DNA of 25,428 bases, taken from assembly GCA_934339135.1 (NCBI GenBank), contig CAKRHP010000026.1, positions 1 to 25,428 on the forward strand, in the 5' to 3' direction. Source of the DNA: an uncultured Lachnospiraceae bacterium. Its GTDB lineage: Bacteria > Bacillota > Clostridia > Lachnospirales > Lachnospiraceae. This document shows positions 1 to 7,718 of the stretch, one piece after another. The notes under the pieces were generated by a model. The model searched no databases. It was not told the origin of the DNA and worked only from the letters and a program-made list of their open reading frames with translations. The stretch's first letter is position 1, and each line of letters starts with the position of its first letter. The translations under genes were made by a program, and so were the position numbers.

Positions 1-1
1 G

Positions 2-457
2 GATCTCCGTCAGATTTCCTCCGCACTTAAGATGATCACGGATATGGAGCGGATCGGAGATCATGCCGCAGATATTTCCGAGATCATTGTGACGCTTTTG
101 AAGAAAAATCAGCCGTATATCAAGCATCTGGATCATATTCAGAGCATGGCAAAAGAGACATCAGTGATGCTGGTGGGGAGTGTGGATGCTTTTGTAAACC
201 GCAATCAGCTTCAGGCAGCAGCTGTGATCGAGAAGGATGATGTGGTAGATGATCTGTTCCGGCAGGTGCAGACAGAGCTGGTACAGCTGATCCATAAGGA
301 TCCGGATTGTGGAGAACAGGCTTCTGATCTTTTGATGATCGCCAAATATTTTGAGCGGATCGGAGACCACGCCACAAATATTTCGGAATGGGTGATCTTT
401 TCCCTGACCGGAGAGCATGTACATGGCAAATTGATCCCGGAGGAGCAGGCACAGTAA
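2..457 (+). CDS. phoU: Phosphate transport regulator PhoU, C-terminal part (5' end outside window)
   Basis: PhoU is a cytoplasmic all-helical protein that couples the Pst phosphate transporter to the PhoR kinase and represses the Pho response when phosphate is plentiful. The reading frame is open from base 2, so the gene begins upstream of the window and about 151 residues are visible. The two diagnostic metal-binding repeats of the family are present: one reading MERIGDHAADISE near the start and a second reading FERIGDHATNISEWV near the end. The termination point matches a normal PhoU C-terminus. phoU is usually the last gene of pstSCAB-phoU, so the Pst transporter genes probably lie just left of the window; that is inference. 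The next gene starts about 30 bases downstream and may be co-transcribed. Confidence 0.95.
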   Translation, partial: DLRQISSALKMITDMERIGDHAADISEIIVTLLKKNQPYIKHLDHIQSMAKETSVMLVGSVDAFVNRNQLQAAAVIEKDDVVDDLFRQVQTELVQLIHKDPDCGEQASDLLMIAKYFERIGDHATNISEWVIFSLTGEHVHGKLIPEEQAQ

Positions 458-486
458 CGTTTTTTGGTAAGGAAAAGGAGGATATG

Positions 487-732
487 ATGAAAGCATATGA
501 ATGGATGTTAGATCATACAGATTGGCAGACAAAGACAGTGGGAGGTGTATGGCTTCTGATGCATACGGTACGCTGGCTGGCAGTGGGATGTATGTTTGGT
601 CTCCTTTTCTGCCTGGGAACCGGAAGTCATGATTATCAGAATACCGTGGGAGCGGCCGGAGCAGTTTTTGCGCTGCTGCCGGGAGCTGTGTATGGTATGG
701 CTGCCCTGCTTGGATGTCGGAAGGAGCAGTAA
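487..732 (+). CDS. Small two-segment membrane protein, function unknown
   Basis: An 81-residue protein I do not recognise. It has a short polar N-terminus (MKAYEWMLDHTDW), one hydrophobic segment at about residues 18-40 and a second at about 53-75, ending in a short basic tail. That predicts a two-pass inner membrane protein. AAGGAGG at 475-481 supports translation; the ATG at 487 is preferred over the one at 484 because it gives a 5-base rather than 2-base spacing. It sits 29 bases behind phoU and 101 bases ahead of the sugar-type permease, so it is probably expressed with the Pho genes, but nothing in the sequence shows a role. Confidence that it is a real gene is fair because of the ribosome binding site and the clean membrane topology. 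Confidence 0.6.
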   Translation: MKAYEWMLDHTDWQTKTVGGVWLLMHTVRWLAVGCMFGLLFCLGTGSHDYQNTVGAAGAVFALLPGAVYGMAALLGCRKEQ

Positions 733-745
733 AACATTAAAAGGT

Positions 746-826
746 ATGGAAACAGAGCAGAAAATCAGTTCACAGAGCAATTTTTTGCCTGCATCCGGGA
801 GTTCGCAGGCTCAGAAAGGAATGTAG
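746..826 (+). CDS. Possible 26-residue leader peptide upstream of the permease genes
   Basis: A short frame begins with ATG at 746 behind AAAAGG (739-744) and stops at 826, seven bases before the permease start. The encoded peptide is polar (METEQKISSQSNF...), with no recognisable motif. Within it the DNA carries a hairpin, GCCTGC at 787-792 with GCAGGC at 805-810. It could be a coupling or leader peptide, or a chance frame in a 101-base gap; the sequence does not decide between them. Confidence 0.2.
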   Translation: METEQKISSQSNFLPASGSSQAQKGM

Positions 827-833
827 AGTTTTT

Positions 834-1715
834 ATGAAAAAGCTATCCAACGTCATACGGGCGGGTGGAATCCTTGGATTTATCCTGCCGGCGTTAATTC
901 CGCTGGCGGTGTTTTGGATCTACCCGATATGTCGTTCTTTATTTATCAGTTTTACAGACTGGGATTATATGTCCCCCTCTTATCATTTCGTTTTTTTCGA
1001 GAATTTCAAAAAGTTATTTCAAGATCCCAGATTTTATGAAGCACTATGGAATACGCTGTTATTTAGTGCCGGAACATTGATCCCGACGCTGGCAGGAGGT
1101 TTATTTTTAGCCCTTTTACTGCAGAAAGCATTCCGTGGCAGCGGATTATTCAAATTTATATTATTTTCTCCGTGGATAACCCCGACAGTAGCGGTATCTA
1201 TTGTATGGACATGGATCTACAACCCGGATACGGGTCTTGCCAATGAAGTGCTGAAATTTTTTCATCTGCCGGCACTTCAATGGATCAACAGCTCCAATAC
1301 CGCATTGTTGTCCGTTATTATCGTGACGGTATGGAAAAGCCTTGGTTATGCAATGATCTTTTATTTATCCGCATTGGAGAAGGTTCCGGCAGAGCTTTAT
1401 GAGGCAAACAGCCTGGATGGTGCCAATGCCTGGCAGAAATTCCGGGATGTGACACTGCCTTGTATCTCGCCAACGACATTTTTCCTGTTGATCGTAACCA
1501 TGGTTAATTCGCTGCAGGCATACGATCAGATTCAGATCCTAACGCAGGGAGGACCGTCCGGCAGCACCAGAACGCTGTTATATATGTACTATCAGCTTGG
1601 ATTTGAGGAGTACGATATGGGACAGGCAACAGCAGTAGCAATGGTACTGGTGGTGATCACATTGATTCTGTCAGGAGTGCAGTTTCTGGCATCGAAAAAG
1701 TGGGTGCACTATTAA
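834..1715 (+). CDS. ugpA: ABC transporter permease, MalF/UgpA type
   Basis: This 293-residue integral membrane protein is one of two permease subunits of a carbohydrate/glycerol-phosphate type (CUT1) ABC importer. It has about six hydrophobic segments, beginning with one at residues 13-35, and the cytoplasmic EAA coupling loop reading YEANSLDGANAWQKFRDVTLP about 80 residues before the C-terminus, which contacts the ATPase. Length and layout match UgpA/MalF-type permeases that lack the large MalF periplasmic loop. It starts the run permease-permease-binding protein-PHP enzyme-HAD phosphatase-ATPase. The symbol ugpA is given on family and context only: substrate cannot be read from a permease, and a sugar substrate is the main alternative. 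GAAAGGAA about 11 bases upstream is the likely ribosome binding site. Confidence 0.85.
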   Translation: MKKLSNVIRAGGILGFILPALIPLAVFWIYPICRSLFISFTDWDYMSPSYHFVFFENFKKLFQDPRFYEALWNTLLFSAGTLIPTLAGGLFLALLLQKAFRGSGLFKFILFSPWITPTVAVSIVWTWIYNPDTGLANEVLKFFHLPALQWINSSNTALLSVIIVTVWKSLGYAMIFYLSALEKVPAELYEANSLDGANAWQKFRDVTLPCISPTTFFLLIVTMVNSLQAYDQIQILTQGGPSGSTRTLLYMYYQLGFEEYDMGQATAVAMVLVVITLILSGVQFLASKKWVHY

Positions 1716-1762
1716 AAGTACCGTGGAAAATAAAATGACAATATTAGGAAAGGCATGGTTTC

Positions 1763-2716
1763 ATGATGCAAAGTCAGATAGTAGAAAATATAGAAGGACA
1801 GGAAACTACAGTACCGCTGCAGGAGGAGCTGCTGAACCGCGAAAAGCTGCGAAGTGAAATGGATGCGGCTCAGCAGAAGCTGCATCGGATCGGAGCAGCA
1901 AAGACGCTGGGAAAAATCCTTCTTTTAACCACAGCAAGCGTGTTTACGGTATTTCCCTTTGTGTGGATGATACTCAGTGCATTGAAAACAAAGGCAGAAG
2001 TAATGAATGTAGACCAGCTTTTACCGGCACATGCACAGTGGCAGAATTTTTCGGAGGTGTTATTTCATTCTCCGATGCTTCGTTACATTGGAAACAGTTT
2101 ATTTATCAGCCTGATCGTTGTGGCATTCCAACTGATATCCAGTGCGATGCTTACATACGCAATGGTTTTTATGAAATTTCGAGGTAGAAAGCTTTTATTT
2201 GCGATCGTCATGGGGACATATATGCTTCCTACGGCGGCAACGTATATTCCGTCTTACATCATATTGGCACATATGGGACTTTTGGACAGCTATACCGGTC
2301 TGATCATATCGGATGCGGTGAATATATTTGGAATATTTCTTCTGAGGACTGCATTCATGCAGGTGCCTCAGGGACTGATCGAGGCGGCAAGGATTGACGG
2401 AGCCGGTCACTGGAAGGTGCTGTGGCGTATCGTAACGCCCATGACCAAATCAGCATATATCACCTTTGGCCTGATCAGCTTTATCACTATGTATAACAGC
2501 TACATGTGGCCTTCCCTGGTAACCAACAATAAGGAATTAAGCATGGTATCCCAGGGGCTGCGGAGCTTTTTTATAGAGGGTGGTGCATACGGCACCGAGT
2601 GGCCGAAGGTGATGGCGGCAAGTGCTGTGATCGTTGTACCGCTTTTGATATTATTTGCTTTTACCCAGAAATGGTTTATCAACGGTATCGGTGGCGATAC
2701 CGGGATAAAGGGCTGA
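1763..2716 (+). CDS. ugpE: ABC transporter permease, MalG/UgpE type
   Basis: Second permease subunit of the same importer, 317 residues. About the first 45 residues are a polar, charged cytoplasmic extension (many Glu, Gln and Lys), longer than usual for UgpE/MalG; six hydrophobic segments follow, the first at about 50-70. The EAA loop reads EAARIDGAGHWKVLWRIVTP, close to the family consensus. AGGAAAGG at 1746-1753 gives a 9-base spacing to ATG 1763; an adjacent ATG at 1766 is also possible. The gene lies 47 bases behind the first permease, consistent with one operon. A hairpin-rich 82-base gap separates it from the binding-protein gene, as is common where the binding protein must be made in excess. 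Confidence 0.85.
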   Translation: MMQSQIVENIEGQETTVPLQEELLNREKLRSEMDAAQQKLHRIGAAKTLGKILLLTTASVFTVFPFVWMILSALKTKAEVMNVDQLLPAHAQWQNFSEVLFHSPMLRYIGNSLFISLIVVAFQLISSAMLTYAMVFMKFRGRKLLFAIVMGTYMLPTAATYIPSYIILAHMGLLDSYTGLIISDAVNIFGIFLLRTAFMQVPQGLIEAARIDGAGHWKVLWRIVTPMTKSAYITFGLISFITMYNSYMWPSLVTNNKELSMVSQGLRSFFIEGGAYGTEWPKVMAASAVIVVPLLILFAFTQKWFINGIGGDTGIKG

Positions 2717-2730
2717 TAGACTGCAGGGCA

Positions 2731-2785
2731 GTTTTATCATAAATAAAACATAATAAGAGAAGAGAGATGTCCCAAAAACGGGACA
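2731..2785 (+). promoter_or_regulatory. Two tandem mRNA hairpins ahead of the binding-protein gene
   Basis: Two stem-loops lie in the 82-base gap between the second permease and the binding-protein gene. The first is A/T-rich, GTTTTAT (2731-2737) with ATAAAAC (2743-2749). The second is TGTCCC (2768-2773) with GGGACA (2780-2785) and the loop AAAAAC, ending a few bases before GGAGG at 2790-2794. Neither has a U-tract, so they are not good terminators. By analogy with other binding-protein operons they may mark an mRNA processing or stabilising site; that is inference. Confidence 0.4.
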
Positions 2786-2798
2786 GAATGGAGGAAAC

Positions 2799-4124
2799 AT
2801 GAGAAAGAGATTACTCAGTATGGTACTTGTAATGGGAATGGCAGTGACGGCGTTGTCCGGCTGCGGTAACAGTGCAAAGGGAAATACGTCTTCGGGGACT
2901 TCCGGAGACAGCAGCAAGGAGGCAGACAGCGGCAAGACGATCGATCTGGATTTCTGGTATTCCGGAGGAAAGACAGCCGTAAATGTGGTGAAAGAGATCG
3001 TGGATGATTTCAATGCTTCCCAGAGCAAATACAAGATCAGCTGTGTGACACAGGCAGATTACGATGAGACATATCAGAAGGTGCAGGCGGGTATCGCTGG
3101 AGGAACAGCTCCTGATATTGCATTGATGAATGTCAGCGCGGCACAGACCTTGAATAGCAAAGGTCTTCTGGGAGATGTGGGAGCTTTGGTGGACAAGGAT
3201 TCCGATTTCCAGAAGGATGATTATCTGGAGGTATTCTACAATCAGGGTGTCGATGAAAAAGGAAAGACATATGGCATTCCGGCATATGGTACCACCCAGG
3301 TAATGTACTACAACAAGAAAGCATTTAAGAAAGCCGGGATCAAGGCAGAGGATATCAAGACATGGCAGGATCTGGAGGCCGCAGCCCAAAAGATCACATC
3401 GGACAAGATGATCGGATGGGAGCCGATGTGGGGCAAGGATAATATGGTAGATGCGGTATTAAGTAACGGTGGAAGTATTTTTAACGATGACCAGACCAAA
3501 GTAACCATCAATACCAAAGAGTGGGTTGAGGTATGGGAAAGCTTTCGTAAGTGGATCCACGATGACAAGATCATGAAGATCCATTCCGGCGGACAGGGAT
3601 GGGAGTACTGGTATGCGACCATTGATGATGTGCTTCAGAATAAGGCCGGAGGATATACCGGTTCTTCCGGAGATCAGGCAGATCTTGATTTCTCCGTTGT
3701 CGCAGCCATGGAACAGCCGGGCTTTGGAGACAATGCATCCGCACCGTCTGCCGAGGCAAAGGAGCTTGTTATGATCAACAGCTCTTCCGATGAGGAAAAG
3801 CAGGGTGCATATGAGTTTATGAAATTCTTTACCACACCGGAGAATCAGGCAAAATGGTCTATGTCAACCGGTTATGTGGCAGTCCGTAAATCCACACAGG
3901 ATGTCAAAGAATTTAAGGATTACACAGATAAAAATCCACAGGCACTGGTACCGTTACAGCAGGCATCCCACGGTTCCATTCTTCCGACAGATCCAACCGG
4001 TGGCAAGATTTATGATGCTTTGAAGGTGGCAGCAGACAAGGTAGAGATCGAAGGTGTTGATGCACAGAAGGCACTGGATGAGGCGCAGAAAACAGCACAG
4101 GCAGCTCTGGATGCCGTGAAATAA
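2799..4124 (+). CDS. ugpB: Extracellular solute-binding lipoprotein, UgpB/MalE type (family 1)
   Basis: The 441-residue ligand-binding subunit that captures substrate outside the membrane and delivers it to the permeases. The N-terminus is a lipoprotein signal: basic MRKR, a hydrophobic stretch, and lipobox LSGC with Cys22, followed by a Ser/Gly-rich linker to about residue 50. The mature part fits family 1 binding proteins, with LDFWYSGG, FNASQSKYKI, IAGGTAPDIALMN and YGIPAYGTTQVMYYNKKAFKKAG in the usual order, and near the C-terminus the stretch KFFTTPENQAKWSMSTGYVAVRK. FNASQS-YKI also occurs in E. coli UgpB, but this pattern is shared widely, so glycerol-phosphate specificity is only suggested. 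GGAGG at 2790-2794 lies 4 bases upstream. Confidence 0.85.
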   Translation: MRKRLLSMVLVMGMAVTALSGCGNSAKGNTSSGTSGDSSKEADSGKTIDLDFWYSGGKTAVNVVKEIVDDFNASQSKYKISCVTQADYDETYQKVQAGIAGGTAPDIALMNVSAAQTLNSKGLLGDVGALVDKDSDFQKDDYLEVFYNQGVDEKGKTYGIPAYGTTQVMYYNKKAFKKAGIKAEDIKTWQDLEAAAQKITSDKMIGWEPMWGKDNMVDAVLSNGGSIFNDDQTKVTINTKEWVEVWESFRKWIHDDKIMKIHSGGQGWEYWYATIDDVLQNKAGGYTGSSGDQADLDFSVVAAMEQPGFGDNASAPSAEAKELVMINSSSDEEKQGAYEFMKFFTTPENQAKWSMSTGYVAVRKSTQDVKEFKDYTDKNPQALVPLQQASHGSILPTDPTGGKIYDALKVAADKVEIEGVDAQKALDEAQKTAQAALDAVK

Positions 4125-4144
4125 ACAATAAACAGGTGGTAGAA

Positions 4145-5635
4145 ATGAAAAAGAGAGTTTTTCATATCAGTAAAAAAGACAGCTGTTATCAGGAGGCATC
4201 GTTTACGGTGCCTCCCCTTTGGAATAGACTGAGTTTTTCTCTGGAGATGCCGGAGCAGGCCGCAAGACTTTGTTATCTGCTGATTTTTGACGGTCATGGC
4301 AGACTGCGCTTTCATCATCAGGTCGGGTACGGAGAGTGGAAATATCAGCTGGGGATCGACGGCATGAGTACATCTCTCGGAGGAATTCCGGGAGAGATTG
4401 AGCCGGGAGAATGGAAAGTGGCAATCTGCTGCTTTTCAGAATATATCGATCAGTATCTGGGAGATGCGGAATTTGATATTGTGGTCCGCTTGTCAGATAA
4501 ATTTATACCGGTTGAAGAACCCGTCGGAGAGCGGCTCTGGTGCAGGGGGGATTATGATTTTGAACGTCTTTTTCGGCAGAAGGAGGGATGGTTTTGCGGA
4601 GATTTTCATACCCATACCCGTCTTTCCGATGGAAAGGAAACGGTCCGCTGTGCCATGAAAAAGGCGGCAAAAATGGGCATGGATTATTATGTGCCGACAG
4701 AGCATAATGTGGTGCATACCGGATGGCCCGAAACCGATATTATGATCCTGCCGGGCGTGGAGATCACGACCTGTCTGGGACATTTTAATATTTTCGGCTG
4801 CATCAGTGCACCGTCCCAGCTTCTGGATATTATGAAGGATGCCGGGGAGGAGGATATCTGGAAAAAAATGAAATATACCATCCGGGAATGCGAAAAAAAT
4901 GGCTGGCTGTGGAGCATTAATCATCCGTTTTTACATATCTGGAAGTGGCTGTATTATGATCTTCCGTTAAAGAACCTTCATCTCATGGAAATTGTGAACG
5001 ATCCCACATACGGATATGCACCGGAGGCAAATGACGAGGCAGTTTCGTTTCTGGATTATCTGTGGAAGCATGGGTATGTTGTGTATGGTCTGGGCGGGAG
5101 TGATTCCCACAATCTGGAAAGCGAGCGTTATGAGGGTGCGACAGAACCATCGATTCCGGGAGACCCGGCAACTCTGGTTTATATGAATGGATTATCACCG
5201 GATCATCTGATGCAGGGAGTGGCAGCAGGTCATGTGATCGTCTGCCGTTATATCAGGGCAGAGGTGTCATTTTATTATCATGGAAGGCAGTATCTGCCGG
5301 GAGACAGGATTGAGACAGCAAATGCGACGGAGGATCCTTTATACTGCAAAGGTACTGTGACAAATTTACCGGAAGGAGCGGAGCTGTTTCTGGTAGACAG
5401 CCATGGAAACAGGAAAATGCCGTGGAGCACAAAGAGTGGAAAAATTGGTGAAATAGATCTGGAGATTCCATGGGGGCAGGGAGACTGGCAGTGGACACGG
5501 CTGGAGATCCGTGATCCGGAAGGAAAATTTCTGGCATATATTAATCCGGTGTACCGGGGAGAGCATCGTTCCGGCTGTAAGACCTTTGGAGAAGCCGTAA
5601 AGGGCTGGCAGAAGCACAGAGAAAAGAAGGTGTGA
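4145..5635 (+). CDS. PHP-domain metallohydrolase (CehA/McbA type), probable phosphoesterase
   Basis: A 496-residue cytoplasmic protein with no signal peptide. Residues 1-150 look like a beta-rich N-terminal domain, about 150-330 are the PHP catalytic domain, and the last 160 or so form another accessory domain. Metal-ligand motifs of the PHP fold are all visible: HTH at 155-157 in GDFHTHTRLSDG, EH at 186-187, Glu206 in PGVEIT, His260 in NHPF, and Asp320/His322 in GGSDSHN. PHP enzymes hydrolyse phosphate esters with a two- or three-metal site. Lying between the binding protein and the ATPase of an importer, it most likely acts on the imported compound, perhaps in the way the diesterase UgpQ serves the Ugp system. 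The actual substrate is not known. Start 4145 is chosen for AGGTGG at 4134-4139; GTG 4136 would overlap that site. Confidence 0.8.
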   Translation: MKKRVFHISKKDSCYQEASFTVPPLWNRLSFSLEMPEQAARLCYLLIFDGHGRLRFHHQVGYGEWKYQLGIDGMSTSLGGIPGEIEPGEWKVAICCFSEYIDQYLGDAEFDIVVRLSDKFIPVEEPVGERLWCRGDYDFERLFRQKEGWFCGDFHTHTRLSDGKETVRCAMKKAAKMGMDYYVPTEHNVVHTGWPETDIMILPGVEITTCLGHFNIFGCISAPSQLLDIMKDAGEEDIWKKMKYTIRECEKNGWLWSINHPFLHIWKWLYYDLPLKNLHLMEIVNDPTYGYAPEANDEAVSFLDYLWKHGYVVYGLGGSDSHNLESERYEGATEPSIPGDPATLVYMNGLSPDHLMQGVAAGHVIVCRYIRAEVSFYYHGRQYLPGDRIETANATEDPLYCKGTVTNLPEGAELFLVDSHGNRKMPWSTKSGKIGEIDLEIPWGQGDWQWTRLEIRDPEGKFLAYINPVYRGEHRSGCKTFGEAVKGWQKHREKKV

Positions 5636-5709
5636 AAATAAATTGCCGTATGCAGTCTTGTTTCTGTTTACGAAAGACGGCAGGTACAAGAAGGGAATGG
5701 AGGAATGAT

Positions 5710-6477
5710 ATGATACGAGGTGTATTGTTTGATAAGGATGGAACACTTTTGGAATTCGATACCTTGTGGGGAGCGGCAACAAGACGGGTACTGCCGTCCT
5801 TTTTACGGGCTTTGTCTGTTCCGGCGGAGCATCGTTTATATGAAAGAATGCTGGAGGAGCTTGGTGTCACGGAAGTGGGAGTAGATGCGGCGAAGGCGTT
5901 GGCGTGGATGCCATATGCCCAAATGGCAGCGGTGCTGGTGAAGGCATTGGAGGAGGAAGGCTTTGGAATAAAGAATGCGGATGCAGCGGCAATCCTCACG
6001 AAACTATATTATAAGGAAATTACACGTCCGGAGGCAAAGATCATTCCAACGGGAGACCTTACGCAGGTAATGAAAGGACTCAAGAATCGAAAATGTCTGA
6101 TCGGGCTTGCTACAGCCGATGGTGAGAGGGCTGCAAAGTTTTGTCTGGATCGTTTAAAGATCCGGAATTATTTTGATTATATAGGTACATCCGGAGGATC
6201 GGCAAGACCGAAGCCTTCTAGTGATCTGTGTGACCGGTTCTGCCGGAAATATCATCTGAGACCGGAGGAGGTCATGGTGGTGGGGGACAGTCCGACGGAT
6301 ATGGAATTTGCCCGTAACTGTGGAGCGTTGGCAGTAGGAGTGCTGTCCGGTGTGGGCAGCCGGGAACAGTTACAGGGAATGGCAGATGTTTTGATCCCTT
6401 CGGTGGATGATCTGGATCAGGTATGGACCTTGTATTTATCAGAAAAATCCGGGGATTCAGGCAAAGAAACCGCCTGA
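5710..6477 (+). CDS. HAD-superfamily phosphatase (phosphoglycolate-phosphatase-like)
   Basis: A 255-residue cytoplasmic hydrolase of the haloacid dehalogenase family, which removes phosphate from small molecules through an aspartyl-phosphate intermediate. Motif I is DKDGTLL, with nucleophile Asp8 and acid/base Asp10; motif II is the Thr of LATADG; motif III is the Lys in SARPKPSS; motif IV is GDSPTD. The insert between motifs I and II is a helical C1 cap, as in Gph/PGP enzymes. ATG 5710 follows GGAGG at 5699-5703 with a 6-base gap; the frame is open back to a GTG at 5632 overlapping the previous stop, but that start has no comparable site. Between the PHP enzyme and the ATPase, it is well placed to release phosphate from a monoester made by the PHP enzyme (inference). 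Confidence 0.85.
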   Translation: MIRGVLFDKDGTLLEFDTLWGAATRRVLPSFLRALSVPAEHRLYERMLEELGVTEVGVDAAKALAWMPYAQMAAVLVKALEEEGFGIKNADAAAILTKLYYKEITRPEAKIIPTGDLTQVMKGLKNRKCLIGLATADGERAAKFCLDRLKIRNYFDYIGTSGGSARPKPSSDLCDRFCRKYHLRPEEVMVVGDSPTDMEFARNCGALAVGVLSGVGSREQLQGMADVLIPSVDDLDQVWTLYLSEKSGDSGKETA

Positions 6478-6550
6478 AGATTATGAGAGAATAAAAACAA
6501 AAAAATGTCTGCGGTGTGGCAGGCTCATTAAAAGAAAGGCATGGTGTGAT

Positions 6551-7672
6551 ATGGCAAAATTAGTGCTGGACAGAGTATCCAAGCAGTATGACGGAAAGAA
6601 TTTTGTGGTGGAAAATTTTAATCTGGAAGTGGATCAGAAAGAGTTTGTGATCTTTGTAGGTCCTTCAGGCTGTGGAAAATCCACAGTACTTCGCATGATC
6701 GCAGGGCTGGAGGAGATCACGACAGGTGGCATCTATATTGATGAGAGACCGGTCAGCGGAAAAATGGCAGCCGGAGGGGATATTGCCATGGTGTTTCAAA
6801 ATTATGCACTATATCCGCATATGTCTGTTTACGATAATATCGCATATAGCTTAAAGATAAAAGGAGTACCCAAAAGGGAGATTCGGGAGAGAGTAGAACG
6901 TGTGGCACAGATCCTCGAACTGGAAACGGTATTAAAAAAGAAACCAAGTCAGTTATCCGGCGGGCAGAAGCAGAGGGTGGCAATGGGACGTGCCATGATC
7001 CGCACGCCGAAGCTTTTCCTGATGGATGAGCCGTTATCCAATCTGGATGCAAAGCTGCGGACCCAGATGAGAAAAGAGATTTCAAAACTGTATCGGGATT
7101 CTTCCTCTACCTTTATTTATGTGACTCATGATCAGATTGAAGCCATGACGCTTGGAACCAAAATTGTTGTCCTGAATCATGGACAGATCCAGCAGATCGC
7201 CACACCGAGAGAGCTTTATGAATCACCGGTCAATTTGTTTGTGGCTGGGTTTATCGGTTCGCCCCAGATGAATTTCTGGAAAGTGCGGGTAGAGCAGGAT
7301 CGGAAAAGAGTCAAGCTGGTATTTGATGATATGGGAGAATTTGTATTATCAGAGCCGAAGGCACAATTGTTACGAAGCCGCGGATGGCTGGGCAGGCAGA
7401 TCATTGTCGGTGTGCGGCCGGAAAATCTCCGGGTGATGAAGCCGGAGGAGGCGGACCACAAGGAACTGGAAGAAAAGTGGCTCTATGCTGTCGCAAAGGT
7501 GTTTGAGATGGATGGCGCAGTCAGCTATCTTCATCTGGAGTCTGTACATGATAAGATCACGATCTGTATGAAGGGACAGAAGGTATATGATATTGACCAG
7601 ATCGTTTCTTTCACTCTGGAAGAAAATAAAATACATTTCTTTGATCCGGAGACAGAAGAAGCAATCCGGTAA
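6551..7672 (+). CDS. ugpC: ABC transporter ATPase, MsmX/UgpC/MalK type
   Basis: A 373-residue peripheral ATPase that powers the importer encoded upstream. Walker A GPSGCGKST lies at 37-45; the Q-loop is in FQNYALYPHMSV; the signature is LSGGQKQRVAMGRAM; Walker B is LFLMDEPLSNLD; and the switch His is in THDQIEAMTLG. The final 130 residues are the regulatory TOBE-like domain typical of the CUT1 class, with the VGVRPEN motif. ATG 6551 is preferred: AAAGG at 6535-6539 is 11 bases upstream, and the ATG at 6541 hits a stop two codons later. In many Bacillota one MsmX ATPase serves several sugar importers, but a dedicated copy here implies this cassette is self-sufficient. Confidence 0.9.
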   Translation: MAKLVLDRVSKQYDGKNFVVENFNLEVDQKEFVIFVGPSGCGKSTVLRMIAGLEEITTGGIYIDERPVSGKMAAGGDIAMVFQNYALYPHMSVYDNIAYSLKIKGVPKREIRERVERVAQILELETVLKKKPSQLSGGQKQRVAMGRAMIRTPKLFLMDEPLSNLDAKLRTQMRKEISKLYRDSSSTFIYVTHDQIEAMTLGTKIVVLNHGQIQQIATPRELYESPVNLFVAGFIGSPQMNFWKVRVEQDRKRVKLVFDDMGEFVLSEPKAQLLRSRGWLGRQIIVGVRPENLRVMKPEEADHKELEEKWLYAVAKVFEMDGAVSYLHLESVHDKITICMKGQKVYDIDQIVSFTLEENKIHFFDPETEEAIR

Positions 7673-7718
7673 AAGGTGCAATAACACTATATATTTTAGA
7701 AAATGTGGAGGCAAGATC

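Noticed and set aside
787..810. GC-rich hairpin GCCTGC/GCAGGC upstream of the first permease
   Set aside because: The T-run lies before the stem and none follows, so it is not an intrinsic terminator on + ; a stem of six bases is weak evidence for anything else.
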